From Physcia stellaris (Eukaryota > Ascomycota > Lecanoromycetes > Caliciales > Physciaceae): a DNA stretch of 64,000 nucleotides. Where the stretch lies: NCBI GenBank assembly GCA_018902385.1, contig JABSSW010000036.1:1-64000 (forward strand). Direction: 5' to 3'. The notes under the pieces were generated by a model. The model ran no database searches, was not told the DNA's origin, and saw only the letters and a list, made by a program, of their open reading frames with translations. Positions 23,434-34,891 of the stretch are shown here, in pieces (within the stretch, counting starts at the first letter, position 1; each line of letters begins with the position of its first letter). A program made the position numbers and the translations under genes.

Positions 23434-24711
23434 CTATTTCAGCTCGGTCTTCCCCAGCTGGTCTGCTAGCTCGTCGACATCTGCATCCTTCTTCTGCGAG
23501 ACTGTCTTATTCTCTTCTTGATCCGCCTCCTCAAGCAACTTCTCCGCCTTGCCATCCCTCTCGTCCTCTTCCTCCTCGGCTTGCTCTTCGCTCTCGTTCT
23601 CATCGTCATCACTATCTTCCTCCAAGTCACTCAGCTCATCAAGCCCCCACTCGCCCTCATCAGCTTCTTGACTCTTCTCCTTCCTCTCCTCCAGCAATAA
23701 CCTCAGACCTTCAACGCTCTCATCATCCTCATTGAATTTATTCCCATTGAGCTCCACCCTCCGCAGCCCCTCCAGCTTTCCAGCCTTCACGACCTTCAAC
23801 AGCGCCCCAACGCCCTTCACATCAATCTCATTGTACTGTGCCCTCAACACCCTCAGCTCCGCGTTCTTCCCTCCCCCCAGCGCCTCCGCAACAGCAACCA
23901 TACCCCTCGCCCCAACCAAACAGTCCCCAACACCCAACTCCCTCAGCCGTCCCCACCGGCCCACAACCTCCGCCAGCGCGCGCGCGCCAACACTGGTAAA
24001 AGTATTATCCTGCAAATCGCAAACCTCGAGCCCCTCACACCTGACCAGCCCCTCCCGCAGCAGCAGCGCAATGCCATCCTGCCGAATGCCATTCTGCACC
24101 ATCTTCACAACCTTCACGCCCCGATGCGCCTGGAAACACTTCGCCCACGCACCCATACTCCCACTCTCAAGTCTATTCCGGCCACAGACGATGGTTTCCA
24201 GATCTGGGATGTCGGGCCCGGTCCCCTGCTGCTTCCTCCGCGCCTCCTCTTTCTTTTCCGCCAGCGTGGTCAGCGCGTCCGCTATCAGTGTCCCTGCGTT
24301 CGGTCCCAGGCCGTTGTTATTCAGGACTAGATGCTTGAGCGGGACATGCTGGCTCAAGAAGTCGACGAGGGGCGCTTGGGTGTTGAGTCCGAATGCATTG
24401 TCGCTGAGATCGACGGTGTGTAGGTTTTGGAGCGGGAGGAGAGAGGTCAGGAGGGAGGAGAGGGCGGGGGGGATCTCGGAGAGGAGACGCGAGGTGAAGA
24501 TGTCGGCGAGGTTGGCGGTGCGGAGGGTTGGTTTGGTGCTGAGGATATTGGCGAGGGCCGTGCAGGCGGGGGCGCCGAGGGTGTTGCCGCTTAGATTTAT
24601 GGTTGTTACGGTGCTGGAGGAGGCGAGGGGGGTGAGGTGTGGAAGGATTTGTTCGGCGGTGTCGAGTTTCGGGGTTTCAGTCTTGAGGGTAAACGTGTCG
24701 CCGTCCATCAT
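23434..24711 (-). CDS. rna1: Ran GTPase-activating protein (RanGAP/Rna1)
   Basis: The protein stimulates GTP hydrolysis by Ran in the cytoplasm, setting the direction of nuclear transport. It is a single exon of 425 aa from the ATG at 24711; the open frame extends upstream but only from a TTG. PKLDTAEQILPHL opens the leucine-rich repeats. Repeats such as INLSGNTLGAPACTALA, VDLSDNAFG, LVLNNNGLGPNAG and CDLQDNTFTSVGARALA follow with the 28-29 residue period of RNH/RanGAP LRRs. The catalytic Arg of this family sits in the AD(I/L)FTSRLLSEIP loop, which is present. The C-terminus is a long acidic tail (WGLDELSDLEEDSDDDE...), as in yeast Rna1. Length and layout match the family. The antisense strand holds a long but spurious open frame. 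Confidence 0.93.
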   Translation of the reverse strand: MMDGDTFTLKTETPKLDTAEQILPHLTPLASSSTVTTINLSGNTLGAPACTALANILSTKPTLRTANLADIFTSRLLSEIPPALSSLLTSLLPLQNLHTVDLSDNAFGLNTQAPLVDFLSQHVPLKHLVLNNNGLGPNAGTLIADALTTLAEKKEEARRKQQGTGPDIPDLETIVCGRNRLESGSMGAWAKCFQAHRGVKVVKMVQNGIRQDGIALLLREGLVRCEGLEVCDLQDNTFTSVGARALAEVVGRWGRLRELGVGDCLVGARGMVAVAEALGGGKNAELRVLRAQYNEIDVKGVGALLKVVKAGKLEGLRRVELNGNKFNEDDESVEGLRLLLEERKEKSQEADEGEWGLDELSDLEEDSDDDENESEEQAEEEEDERDGKAEKLLEEADQEENKTVSQKKDADVDELADQLGKTELK

Positions 24712-25057
24712 GTGGGCGATACTGTATTTGTACTCTTGTGAAGCTGCCTTTCTCGGCTCTGACAATACGTGTTTGGTGGTGGGTTGGCTCGGTGGGCAAG
24801 GGATGCGAAATTTGGTTGATGTGGTGACGAAACCCTAAGAACCATTTGACATGTGACGGCGACTGAAGTGTGTTAAGGAAGACTGATCTTAGTAGGACTC
24901 GTGGACTCTAGAGCTATATGTCAAAACAGGCTCATAGATATAGTAAAACCTCTGAAACGCAATACATATGCAAAGCAAATGGGTATCTGTGACTCGTGCA
25001 AAGTCTAGAGCCACCGTGAACTCCCAGACAACGCCCCTTTAGCACCCATAACTGCGT

Positions 25058-27774
25058 CTAGAACGAGCTCAGAACGCTTTGCACGCCTACACTTCCAGCG
25101 TCTTCCCTCTTCAGCACATAGGCCCGCATATCGTTTCTGTCCCAAAGCCCACCGCCAGGACCTGCCATCCCTTTTGTACCCCTTAATCTTTCCCGTAAAG
25201 CCTCTGGGCCAATAACGAAGAGATGGCCGACCTCTGCTAAAACATCTAGGCTCGGAAAGAACGAGTCGTCCACCTCCCAAGTTCGCAACAGCTCAATGTA
25301 CTTAGTGATATCCTTGGTGACCATGATGCCACCTGCAGCGTTCACGGCGAATTTCTTAAAGTGCTCCAGAAGGAGAGATCGAACGTTGACGGCGAGCTCG
25401 GTGAGGAAGGCCGTCAGATTTGACGAGGGTCCAAGAGCGGATAGTGCAAGGGTGTGGAGGCGGCCAAGGAAAGTGAAGATACTGAGGCATGTCGGCGTCT
25501 GCAGCTGCTCCAGCCAGTCGCTACCGCCACTCAGGGTATCGTCCTTGGGCCGATAATCCGTCTTCAATTGACGGGCAAGAAGCTTTGTAACCCATGCAAG
25601 GACGACATCAATGGTCTTTTGCATGATGCTACTTATTTTTTCTTCCATACGTTCCAAGGATTGTGCAGTAATCTTCTCCATCTGTCGAGAAATAGTAATA
25701 TTAGAGGCTGCCAGAGGTATCAGGACGGTCCGAATGAATGTATTCATCAAATGCATTATTGTGATTGCTGAGCGCATACTTTGGAGGTAACTAAGCTCAG
25801 GCTCGTTTTTGGGGTTTTCCTGGCCCGTGACGATATCGTTTGCCCTTTGCAAGATTAGCTGAGCCTTTGGTACCTTGTCAATAGTAAACACTTACGCATC
25901 CAATGATGTCTCGAGATATATCTCGCCCATGTTCGTGAGGAGAAGGTTAAGAAGAGAAGAAACGTCTTTGGTAGTCTCACTGCCCCCACTCAATTCTAGC
26001 CCTCTGCCTACGGCCTCCGCGAGCCACTTGAGCATGCGTTTAGCGTTAGCAGTGCTCAGGACCCCATCTTGTTCGCCGACTTCAATCTCGGTTTGCGTCT
26101 TCGCATTTTCGGAATCTTTAAGGCCTGCTACTCGGAGGAGCATAGCTTTCTGTGCTGGCGCTAGGTCTGAGGAGTCGAGTCGCTCAACGTAGGCATCCCT
26201 CGCTGATGCCAGAATTTCGCTACCAGACTTTGCAAGGGATTTCATAAATGTAGTCGGTACCTTTCGTCTTCGAGACTGAAATTGTCAATATCAACGACTC
26301 ACAATTACCCTACGAAGACTAGGAAAACCTACATGGAAGATGGTGAATTTGAAGAGAAGCGATGCATATAGCTCTTCGAGACTTCTCTTCTCCCTTTCGA
26401 TGTATGATGCTCCTACGAAGTATGGGACAAATAGATCGTCAAACTGCTGATCCAGTACCATGCCGATTTGAGAAGATACAGGCTCAGGATGCTCTGTGAG
26501 GCCGTGTGCTTTAAGGTCGTCAACTAAAGCACTGATGTAGCTTCGAGCTGCCTGTAATGACCTTAAAAAAGCTAGTGAGGATACGGTGCTAGCTTTCTCC
26601 AGAACCATTTCAAGTCTCTGCTGGATTGACTGTTGAAAGACTCTCTGAAGGAATTTTGTAAGAACTTCCTCTGAAAAGGGAAAGGCGTTCTTAATGATAG
26701 TTGACTCGTCCTGAACGACCCCCTTGACTTCGTCTATCAATGACTGCAAGCTTGGCTCAACCCCGGAAGTTCAGCGTCCGGATCTGCCAGCGGGTCCCAA
26801 GTCTTTGCATCTCCACTCACTTCTTCCGTGATGAGCTGACTTCGCTCGATGAAGAACTGATGCTGATTGACAAATAAAGCCACTACACTTGCGCCTCCGC
26901 TGAAATCGTGGAGAACGTTAGCGCAGTCTCGCATGCCTGCAAAATTCTGTCTCCGGTAAAAGTCTTGGAATGATTTGAGTAGATCTTTCTCCAACGTCTC
27001 AGAGAATTTCTCAATAATTTCCCTTGTGTTTGGCCGGCGTCTCTTCCGATCACTCTTTGCCCCATTGACTCCATTGACTCCATTGACTTGCTTCCCTTGA
27101 CCATGAACGGTGCCCCAGCTCTCAGGATCCAATCTTTGGCTGATCTTGGCGAGAATGCGCGCAATACGCGCGCACCGGACCTTTCCTTCGCCATCGCCTG
27201 AGCGACGAATGTCCTCTAATTGGAAGAGCTCGCCACGCTCACTGACCTCCATCCAACATTGAATGATGAATTTCGCATCTTGGGCACGGGTCATGTGTCG
27301 ATCCAGTTCCTCGAGCCTCTCGCCTATTTTCACGACATTGTTCCCCCCACCATCGTAGTCATCACCATTGAGCGAGGTATCCAGAGCGTGAAATGAATCG
27401 ATTGTCTGATCCAGCTTTCTTCCAAGAATTTGGACATTTTGGTTATGTTGAGCTTCGGCTCGTCTTACAGCCGCGGATCGCTCGTTCTCTTGAATCTCAA
27501 GGTCTCCAGAAAGATCTGACATGCGCTTGAGAGCATGCTCAAAGGTACGGATAAGTGGCTTTGGGTCGAAGGCGTCAGCCTGCTGTGAGGGTCCAGATCT
27601 GCGGTTGGCGGGGATGGCACTATCGGAAAGAGCTTCGACAAAGTCTTTGACTATGAAGTCGCGGCTGGAGAAGGTATCAAGGGAGAAGGACGGAGTGGAG
27701 GGAAAGATTGACCGGCTAGGTTGTGTTGGAGGGGCTTGTGATATGGATGAGTTGGTGCTAGGTGGGCCAGCCAT
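25058..27774 (-). CDS. sec10: Exocyst complex subunit Sec10 (one apparent 1-nt deletion)
   Basis: This exocyst subunit tethers secretory vesicles to the plasma membrane at growth sites. Exons are 27774-26333, 26275-25896 and 25844-25058, with introns of 57 and 51 nt. The N-terminal part has the Sec10 coiled-coil region (FEHALKRMSDLSGDLEIQEN, KIGERLEELDRHMTRAQDA) and FSGGASVVALFVNQHQFFIE. The middle has KAMLLRVAGLKDS and the C-terminus AAGGIMVTKDITKYIELLRTW. In the first exon the frame shifts at a run of four C (plus strand 26761-26764): upstream reads DPDAELPG, while downstream VEPSLQSLIDEVK is in another frame. With one extra base the exons sum to 2610 nt, or 869 aa, close to yeast Sec10. 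A homopolymer sequencing or assembly error is the likeliest cause; a true frameshift is possible. Divergent from nus1 with a 410-bp shared upstream region. Confidence 0.9.
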
Positions 27775-28184
27775 GTCGAATTGACCTCATTAAGGTCGGC
27801 TGCTGGGTCGTTGACGGTATATTACCGATAATGGCTCATTATTGAGACGCGGGGATGTGACGAGAGACTGTATTCTACAGAAGTTGGCGTTTAGAGTCAT
27901 GATTCCAAGTCTGGCTAAGTCCTAAATCCGGCTGTACGTATTTATGAACTCCCGCCGGTATGCGTAAAATTTTGGCTCTGGACTACGTACTTCATCGCGA
28001 GAAGCTAGGCATTATTGATTGCACATCGACTTTTAAGGTCAAACGGGTGGTACTCAGTCTGTGAACCTCTTGAGCACCGCCCTTCTCGACATAGCTCCAG
28101 CCACCATCCCCATTCATTTGTTACTTTGAGTTATTGCAAGACCGCCTCCTAGAGAAACCACATCTCATTATTAGGTTGTGCACC
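27775..28184. promoter_or_regulatory. Shared 410-bp upstream region of sec10 and nus1
   Basis: This divergent intergenic stretch separates the two start codons. It has ordinary base composition with no open frame worth calling. It must hold both promoters, but I see no specific motif that I can name. Confidence 0.4.
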
Positions 28185-29262
28185 ATGGCCGCAGTACAGG
28201 CGGCCCAAATATATAAACAGGACGCGAGAGCAAGGCAAAATCTGTTGACTCGAGAAGAACGGGAAGACCTTTTCAAGCCATACCTTCCGCCTGCTCCTAA
28301 AAGCAATGCAAGGAAGCGGCCAAGCAAACGTCAGCCATTGCGCGACTTTGTTAGAACCCAGGTCTACGTCTTCATCTACAACCTTATGCATGCAGTATTC
28401 TCCTTGTACATTCGATTAAGACAGACATATCATGTGGTGCTAGATCGGTCTTTCGCAATCCTCTATTACCACCATCGTGCCCCTGAACTCATCAGACAAG
28501 ATGTTCGAGGACTGAACAGACTTCCTGAGCATCTCAGCGTCATTCTCGATCTTAAAAGCGAAGAGCGTGGAACAGCAGCAATTGAGAAGCTCATGGATGA
28601 TGTAGCGGAGATTTCGACATGGTGTACCTGCGTTGGCATACCTATGCTAAGTGTCTACGAAAAGACAGGTAATTTGATGATGCCGATGTCTTGGAGATTT
28701 ACTGATCTGCAACAAGGTGCTTTGAAGGCTTATATCCCGACGACTCATCGCGTCGTGTCTCGCAAAATGCATTCCTATTTTGGTCAAAGAGTCCCATCGT
28801 TTCAGATACGTGCTCCTCATGTGCCTTCATTCCTGAACGGCGAAGGCTCAGACGAAGCTGATTCCCTAACTAGCTCATCAGGTAACAGGGGAAAAGGCGA
28901 ATCAAGTTTCTTCAGCTAACGATCTATTAGAGCACTTATCAATCCTGTTAATATCAGCGGAAGACGGGCGCTCTACCCTTGTTGACCTTACTAAGACACT
29001 GACTGAGATGTCTCAACGTGGCAAGCTATCCTCTCATGACATCTCTTTGGATTTGATCGATACCGAGATTACCGAAAGTATCATGGGTGAACCAGATTTG
29101 CTTGTACTCTTTGGTTCACACATTGCCCTTCAAGGCTACCCACCATGGCAAGTCCGTTTGACTGAAATCTTCCATGTTCCAGACAATGCAGGGGTGGGTT
29201 ACCAGACTTTTCTTCGTGCTCTACACAGCTACGCAAAGGCGTCCATGAAGTTTGGAAGATGA
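28185..29262 (+). CDS. nus1: Nus1/NgBR-like subunit of dehydrodolichyl diphosphate synthase
   Basis: This is the non-catalytic partner of the cis-prenyltransferase that makes dolichol for N-glycosylation, at the ER membrane. Two exons (28185-28881, 28931-29262) give 342 aa; the 49-nt intron has a GCTAACG branch site. The N-terminus is basic, followed by hydrophobic stretches near residues 55-75 (VYVFIYNLMHAVFSLYI). The conserved middle reads RLPEHLSVIL and the C-terminus PDLLVLFGSHIALQGYPPWQVRLTEIF, then VGYQTFLRALHSYAKASMKFGR. SAEDGR...DLT is also typical. The C-terminal RxG motif known from NgBR and catalytic cis-prenyltransferases appears here as K-F-G, a conservative change at the usual Arg, if my alignment is right. 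Divergent from sec10. Confidence 0.9.
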
Positions 29263-29813
29263 GTGGACGATCGCAAACTCGACCGGATTGTCAGTGTTCA
29301 CATTTTGTATTGTTCAGGGGCATCCAGCGGATACCAAGCGTGTTGTTTAGAGAGTTCCATTGACTAGGAGAGATCGTTCCTCGTCCCGTAAGTAGAAGTA
29401 GCGAGACAATCAGAAGGACCAGAGCAATGGCACGAACGAAGAGGGGATACCCGCTAAGCAGAGGCATGTTGGAGCTCCCTCCGAGACAGTATCCATTTTG
29501 AGGCGGCAGCTGGTCTCCGACGAATACTCCTGTTGCTATTTAATTTGGGAGCAGTCCCGTATTGACTCTGTCTCTGATTATGTTCTCGTCCGTTTACAGG
29601 GTTCCAGAGTTCTCCCTACCTCACTCTGAAATGATGTGTTAATAGTCCCGAGAATTTGAAAGTGAATCAAATGCAATTTCCCACCATGTGGTACACCCTC
29701 GGCTTTAATATCGTCGACGGCTGGCAAACAAACAATCCTTAATCCTCTCTGACAGGAACCATAAGTTGGTTAGGCTCATACGTCTTCTCGGAATACCTTG
29801 GAGTACAGCAACG

Positions 29814-31289
29814 ATGCATAATGTTCTTCCGAGAGATGGTTCTTGTGAAGCACCGTACCAGTGGTATGTCTGCGACTTGAATGGCTTCAGAGGTTGCTGC
29901 TCGGACACAAGCGTGTGCGATTCCAAACAATCCTGTCCTATCGAAAATCTACCACCAGATGAGAGGCCATCAGTGTCAACGGACAATCAGTTTACAGGAA
30001 CCGACGACTATGAGACTGATGAAGGTATGTTGCACGGCCCTGCTCGAACCAGAATTCTACGTCAATAAATATTTCTACCCTGCAATTAGCAGCTGACCAG
30101 TCAAAGCGGCCCCAATTACAACGACAACGATATCGACCACCGCTTATATTCCTCAGGATGTCTCCGGCCCCTCCACCTCGACAGATGCGCGTCATTCCAC
30201 CACCACTGCCTTGGGAGGTCCTACTTCGACGAAAAGCTCGCCAGATCGTTCTAGTACCACTACTATCGCCAATGGAAGTCTTCGGGGATCGTCAAAGACC
30301 CCCATTATCGCGGGCACGGTTGGAGGTGTTGTGGGGGTGATCGTAATGGTTGCTGCCATTGGCTTTTTGTGTGTTTGGCTACGAAGGAGGAGAAGGGTGA
30401 GGAAAGAGGAAAAGAGAATGTTGGGCTACTACGTCGCTCCTGCAACGCAACAGATTAACAACGGTACGTCTTACCTGTTCTTTTCGATGATGGAGCACCT
30501 TGTATCCGACGGACTCCATCTCATGATCCTTTCTCGGATCACATGCTACACGGCGCTTTTAACTTGAAAGCGCCAGGACCGAGTCAATGTTTCAGGGACT
30601 GGGTTGACACCAGATCTGGCCCCCAACATGATATCATCCTCCACATGAGCTCCAGTGGCAAACTACTAGGTGTGGGCAGATCTTCTTACACGCACAAGCG
30701 TAGCAGTACCCGCCCATTGTTGCTTTATACACACATCGCCCTTTTTCGTAGCGAGAGGAAAAAGGTGATGGTTGCATCTGCTAAAAAGCTGTTCCCAGGT
30801 TATCTGCCCGCAACCGGTGGTGAAGGAAGGTTCAAAGCCGCATTGAAGCGAGCTTCCTTCGTTAGCTCATTGTCAAGCTCACGATTCACAACCCATAGGA
30901 GATCGCCACTCTCTCCGTTGTCACCCTTACAAGATCAAAAAGAAGACGCACCCTACTCAGATAGGCCGACAGCCGACACACATCCTGAATTGGCAGGTAC
31001 CTTGCAGGATATCACCGCCGAGCTTTCTTCGGATGCCGCCTCAAATGGGAGATATGAGCTGGCGCCTGATCCAGAACGTTCACTTATCAATAGCCCCAGA
31101 CATAGCAATAGCTCGCCTACGAAGAGCGACTTCACGGGGTCATCAGCAGCCGGATATAGCGGCTCGCTGGTAGGCCCGAATCTCAATGCAACCAGGAATC
31201 GTCAGAGCACAACGGAGAACAGTGCAGGTAGCAATCCGCATGTCATGAGCTGGATGAATTACCATCCCGATGCAAGTAAGAATCAATGA
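29814..31289 (+). CDS. Single-pass membrane protein with a Cys-rich ectodomain (fungal, unknown role)
   Basis: Three exons (29814-30024, 30107-30463, 30571-31289) sum to 1287 nt, giving 428 aa. The N-terminal ectodomain has a W-x-C...FRGCC...C...C pattern (YQWYVCDLNGFRGCCSDTS), common in fungal one-TM surface proteins. A Ser/Thr-rich stalk follows (TTTTISTTAY...STKSSPDRSSTTT), then one TM helix (IIAGTVGGVVGVIVMVAAIGF) and a strongly basic stop-transfer (RRRRRVRKEEKR). The Ser/Pro-rich tail contains PELAGT. No signal peptide is seen from this ATG, and an upstream first exon is possible. The 3' end is uncertain: splicing after position 31274 to an exon ending near 31546 would give a longer tail containing VGRRGLTVVPRMSP. 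The role is unknown; a cell-surface sensor or adhesin-like protein is one inference. Confidence 0.6.
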
Positions 31290-31546
31290 GGCCAAGACCG
31301 GGTTTTCCAGGAAAGTGGCAACAAATATCATGTAGGTTGTGGGGTAATGCGAGAATCAGTGGTCCGCATGAGGGAGCTGTAGGAAGGCGGGGTTTGACTG
31401 TTGTGCCAAGAATGAGTCCACGTACTTACTCTAGTGCTTCGCAAGGTACTCCATACGAGTATGGGTTGTCTGGTCCTTCAGTCGGAAGGAAGAATGCAGG
31501 ATTTTGGCCTTGCCACAATTCGTTCCTCGTCTACCTACCTGGGTAG

Positions 31547-32471
31547 TACGGGGTAGATGGTTCCGGCGAAAGCACATCTGTCGGGTAGAGCAGAAGACCA
31601 CAACTAGAAGCCCACGATGTTCATATGTTGATCTCAAGAAATCAATGTGCCCCATTGAAGTAAGCCTGCCGACTGCCGGCATGAGCAGGTTGACAAGCAG
31701 TACCTACATAGAAAGAAAGCGAGGGCGTACCAAACTACCCAAGATCAGGGGCTGACTGACCCTGCAGATGTATTTGCCGAACGTATCAGTAGCTTCATTA
31801 GACTTTCCATCGAAGAGGTAGTGACGACATGGATCTAGCAGAAGGACGTGAGGCTATATACATTAATCTCAGAGAGGAAATCCAGTGTGAACGTTGCAGG
31901 GGTGAGGGATGGATATTGAATAGCGCTTGTCCACCAATCAGATCCCACTAACCCCCAAAAGCGGACCGAGCCACCAACCCAACGAGCCACCATGATTACT
32001 ATCGCCATCATCTCCTGCCTTTTTTGGACTCCTCTACGATGCTGCATTTCACTGCTCGTGTGATCGTGTTGAGCATTGGTCATGTCTCGCAATCAGCTGC
32101 CGCCACAACGGCCAAGCAACATGAGGTCCACTTTCTTCCTGCAACCCAAGGAACAAATGACAACGATAAGCTGATCCTGCAGGAGATCGACCGGACAGTT
32201 CTGGCTCTGCAAATGGTGCATACTGCTCATGTGCCGCTCAACACAACGACCACATGGCAGCCTATGCGAGCATTGTAGACTCAGTTACCGCAACCTCCTT
32301 CCCCATCAGGTTTCAAGTCCCGGGTTCTCGACGCCAACTGGCGGCCCCAACTCGGGTCTAGACATGAACCATGGCGAGCTACAGAGATGAAGAGCCTTGG
32401 AGGAGAAAGCTTAAAAGAAAGCCGACTCCCCAGAGTATGGTATTGCAGGCTGCTCTTCTGTTGCGTTCACC
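31547..32471. other. Intergenic region upstream of the sedolisin gene
   Basis: No convincing gene is present. Several short open frames on both strands show no domain or typical fungal splice pattern. The last 200 bases serve as the 5' region of the sedolisin gene. Confidence 0.5.
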
Positions 32472-34430
32472 ATGCATTTCTCACTTCTCGCCATTGGCAC
32501 TTTGATCGCCGGCGCCGCTGCGGCACCCTCGCTCAATCATGTCCTTCATGAGAAGCGCGACAGACTACCCATGGGCTGGGGTCAGTCAGAAGAGCTGGAT
32601 GGCACGACCGTACTTCCAATGAGGATTGCTCTGACCCAATCGAACCTGGATAAGGCTGACGAATACCTCATGGATGTTTCCCACCCGAGCTCTCCCAATT
32701 TCGGACAACACTGGTCGGCCAGAAAGATTGCCGAGACATTCGCCCCAAGCCGTGAGTCTGTCGACTCAGTCACACAGTGGCTCAAGTCATCCGGGATTGC
32801 TCCTGAGCGGATCTCGAAGTCACAATCACTTGGCTGGCTTCAATTCGATGCTACTGTGGAGGAGGCCGAGAACTTGCTCAAGACCAAGTATCGAAAATAC
32901 ACCCACACGACTGGCAAGCCTCATGTCGCCTGCACCGAGTACCATATCCCGGAACATGTCAAACGCCACGTCGATATCATCACTCCCACCATCCATTTCG
33001 ATCCCAAGATTCCAATGGCCGCAGAGGAGTGGGAGAGAAAGAACAAACGCGCCACCCCAGTTACCACTGCTGCCGGTGGTCATCCAGTCAAGACCCACGC
33101 CGCGCTTGGCATTGGCGCGCCTGGTTCTGGGTCCCTTCCCAAGAAAGGGACTAACCTTGACATCAAAGGCCTCATTGATGAGCTCAAGAATTGCAATGTA
33201 CACATCACGCCGAATTGCCTGCGAGCTCTCTACCAATTTCCCCCCGGTATCTCTGCCAATCCCAAGAACAGCTATGGGATAGTCGAGTATACTCCTCAGT
33301 CTTTTCTACAAGGAGACTTGGACTTGTTCTTCGCCAACTTCTCCAAGAATCAACAGCAGAGGACTCCAATTATTGATTCAATCGATGGAGGCGTTCCGCA
33401 AACGACCATGCAAGGCTTCAATTACAATGGTGAATCGGATCTCGATCTCGAGTACGCCATGGCACTCATCAATCCTCAAAAGACTACTCTATATCAGGTG
33501 GGCGACTTGGTTGAGGGTGCATCCTTCAATAATTTCCTCGACGCTATTGACGGTTCTTATTGCACGTACATGGGAGGAGATGATCCTACGCAAGACGCAA
33601 CCTACCCTGATCCTTTCGGAGGATACCAAGGGCCTGAGAATTGTGGCGGTTTCGCTGCTACGAAGGTAATCTCTACATCCTATGGCTACAACGAGGCTGA
33701 TTTGACCGCGGCATACGAAATGCGTCAATGTAATGAATACATGAAGCTTGGGCTCGCTGGAACCACTATACTTTACTCCTCCGGCGACTTTGGTGTGGCA
33801 GGAAATGGAGGACAATGCATTGGCCCGGACGGAAAGTATAACGATGGAAAGTCCGGCATGTTCAACCCGTCGTTCCCAGGCACATGTCCATACGTCACTT
33901 CAGTCGGCGCCACTCAGATCAAGCCTGGAGCTTCAGTAACCGCGCCGGAAGAGGCCTGCGAGACTGTCATCTTCTCTGGTGGCGGTTTCTCCAACGTCTT
34001 TCCCCTTCCATCCTATCAAAGCAGTGCCGTCAAGAGCTTCTTTGCCAATCACCCTCCTCCATACACCGCCGCCCAGTACAACAACACTCAGAAATCTCGT
34101 GGCATACCTGATATTAGCGCTAACGGTGCCAACTACGTGGTCGCCGTCGATGGTGTCTTCGCTCTGGTTTACGGTACATCGGCTTCATCTCCCGTTGTCG
34201 GTGCCATTCTTACACTTATCAACGAGGCTAGATTTGCCATTGGAAAGGGCTCTATAGGTTTCATCAATCCCACTCTCTACGCTAATCCTGGGTTGCTCAA
34301 TGATATTACTGAAGGAGGAAATCAAGGATGTGGGACTCCTGGATTCACATCCGTGTCGGGCTGGGACCCGGTCACTGGGTTGGGGACTCCTAACTTTCCA
34401 AAGCTACTGAAGAAGTTCCTTTCGTTGTAG
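32472..34430 (+). CDS. Secreted sedolisin (S53), tripeptidyl-peptidase type
   Basis: This is an acid-acting secreted serine-carboxyl peptidase that removes tripeptides from N-termini, used in extracellular protein breakdown. It is a single exon of 652 aa. A signal peptide (MHFSLLAIGTLIAGAAAAP) leads into an activation prodomain (about residues 25-185, with PSSPNFGQHWSARKIAETFAP typical of the family). In the catalytic domain, Glu and Asp lie in YNGESDLDLEYAMAL, the oxyanion Asp in SSGDFGVAG, and the nucleophile Ser in YGTSASSPVVG. The C-terminal calcium site lies in NDITEGGNQGCG...SGWDPVTGLGTPNF. All expected residues are present and the length is normal. The gene stands alone with long flanking regions. 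Confidence 0.95.
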   Translation: MHFSLLAIGTLIAGAAAAPSLNHVLHEKRDRLPMGWGQSEELDGTTVLPMRIALTQSNLDKADEYLMDVSHPSSPNFGQHWSARKIAETFAPSRESVDSVTQWLKSSGIAPERISKSQSLGWLQFDATVEEAENLLKTKYRKYTHTTGKPHVACTEYHIPEHVKRHVDIITPTIHFDPKIPMAAEEWERKNKRATPVTTAAGGHPVKTHAALGIGAPGSGSLPKKGTNLDIKGLIDELKNCNVHITPNCLRALYQFPPGISANPKNSYGIVEYTPQSFLQGDLDLFFANFSKNQQQRTPIIDSIDGGVPQTTMQGFNYNGESDLDLEYAMALINPQKTTLYQVGDLVEGASFNNFLDAIDGSYCTYMGGDDPTQDATYPDPFGGYQGPENCGGFAATKVISTSYGYNEADLTAAYEMRQCNEYMKLGLAGTTILYSSGDFGVAGNGGQCIGPDGKYNDGKSGMFNPSFPGTCPYVTSVGATQIKPGASVTAPEEACETVIFSGGGFSNVFPLPSYQSSAVKSFFANHPPPYTAAQYNNTQKSRGIPDISANGANYVVAVDGVFALVYGTSASSPVVGAILTLINEARFAIGKGSIGFINPTLYANPGLLNDITEGGNQGCGTPGFTSVSGWDPVTGLGTPNFPKLLKKFLSL

Positions 34431-34891
34431 ATGTCTAGCAGATGTCATGGTACTAATATAGCATCAAGCAGTTGAGTCTTTGATTAGACCTATCATTTTA
34501 GAAGACGGAAATATGAAATCGAGTCAGAAACCAATTTATCCATCAGTGTTCCGCAACATTAGTGATGTTTAAACGTAAGCCTCATGAGCCAGGAAACAAT
34601 GTGACCCGTTACAATGTCGCTTAGAAATTCCTCGTTCCATATTACTTAACACGGTCGTAAGATCTTTAGAAGCCTATGTACATACATGTACTGTATCTAG
34701 GGTGGGTTTGGATATATCGACCAGCCATTATGGCTAGTGGGCTGTCGGAATAACGCTGAATGCGCTAAGAAAATTGGCGTCGATCTGCGAAATTTCAAGT
34801 CGTCCTAAGAAACCCTCCCATTCATTGACACTCGACCATTATTTTTCAGGAAGAATCTGTCGCGTAGATCTATCCCGTCCTTTCTGCAACG
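34431..34891. other. Intergenic region, 461 bp
   Basis: This lies between the sedolisin stop and the split start codon of the RRM gene. No open frame, RNA gene or repeat is recognised. It must contain the sedolisin 3' end and the RRM gene promoter. Confidence 0.4.

Noticed and set aside
23732-24838. 368-codon open frame antisense to the RanGAP gene
   Set aside because: The minus strand encodes clear leucine-rich repeats and an acidic tail of RanGAP. The plus frame is low-complexity and has no domain; it follows from codon bias.
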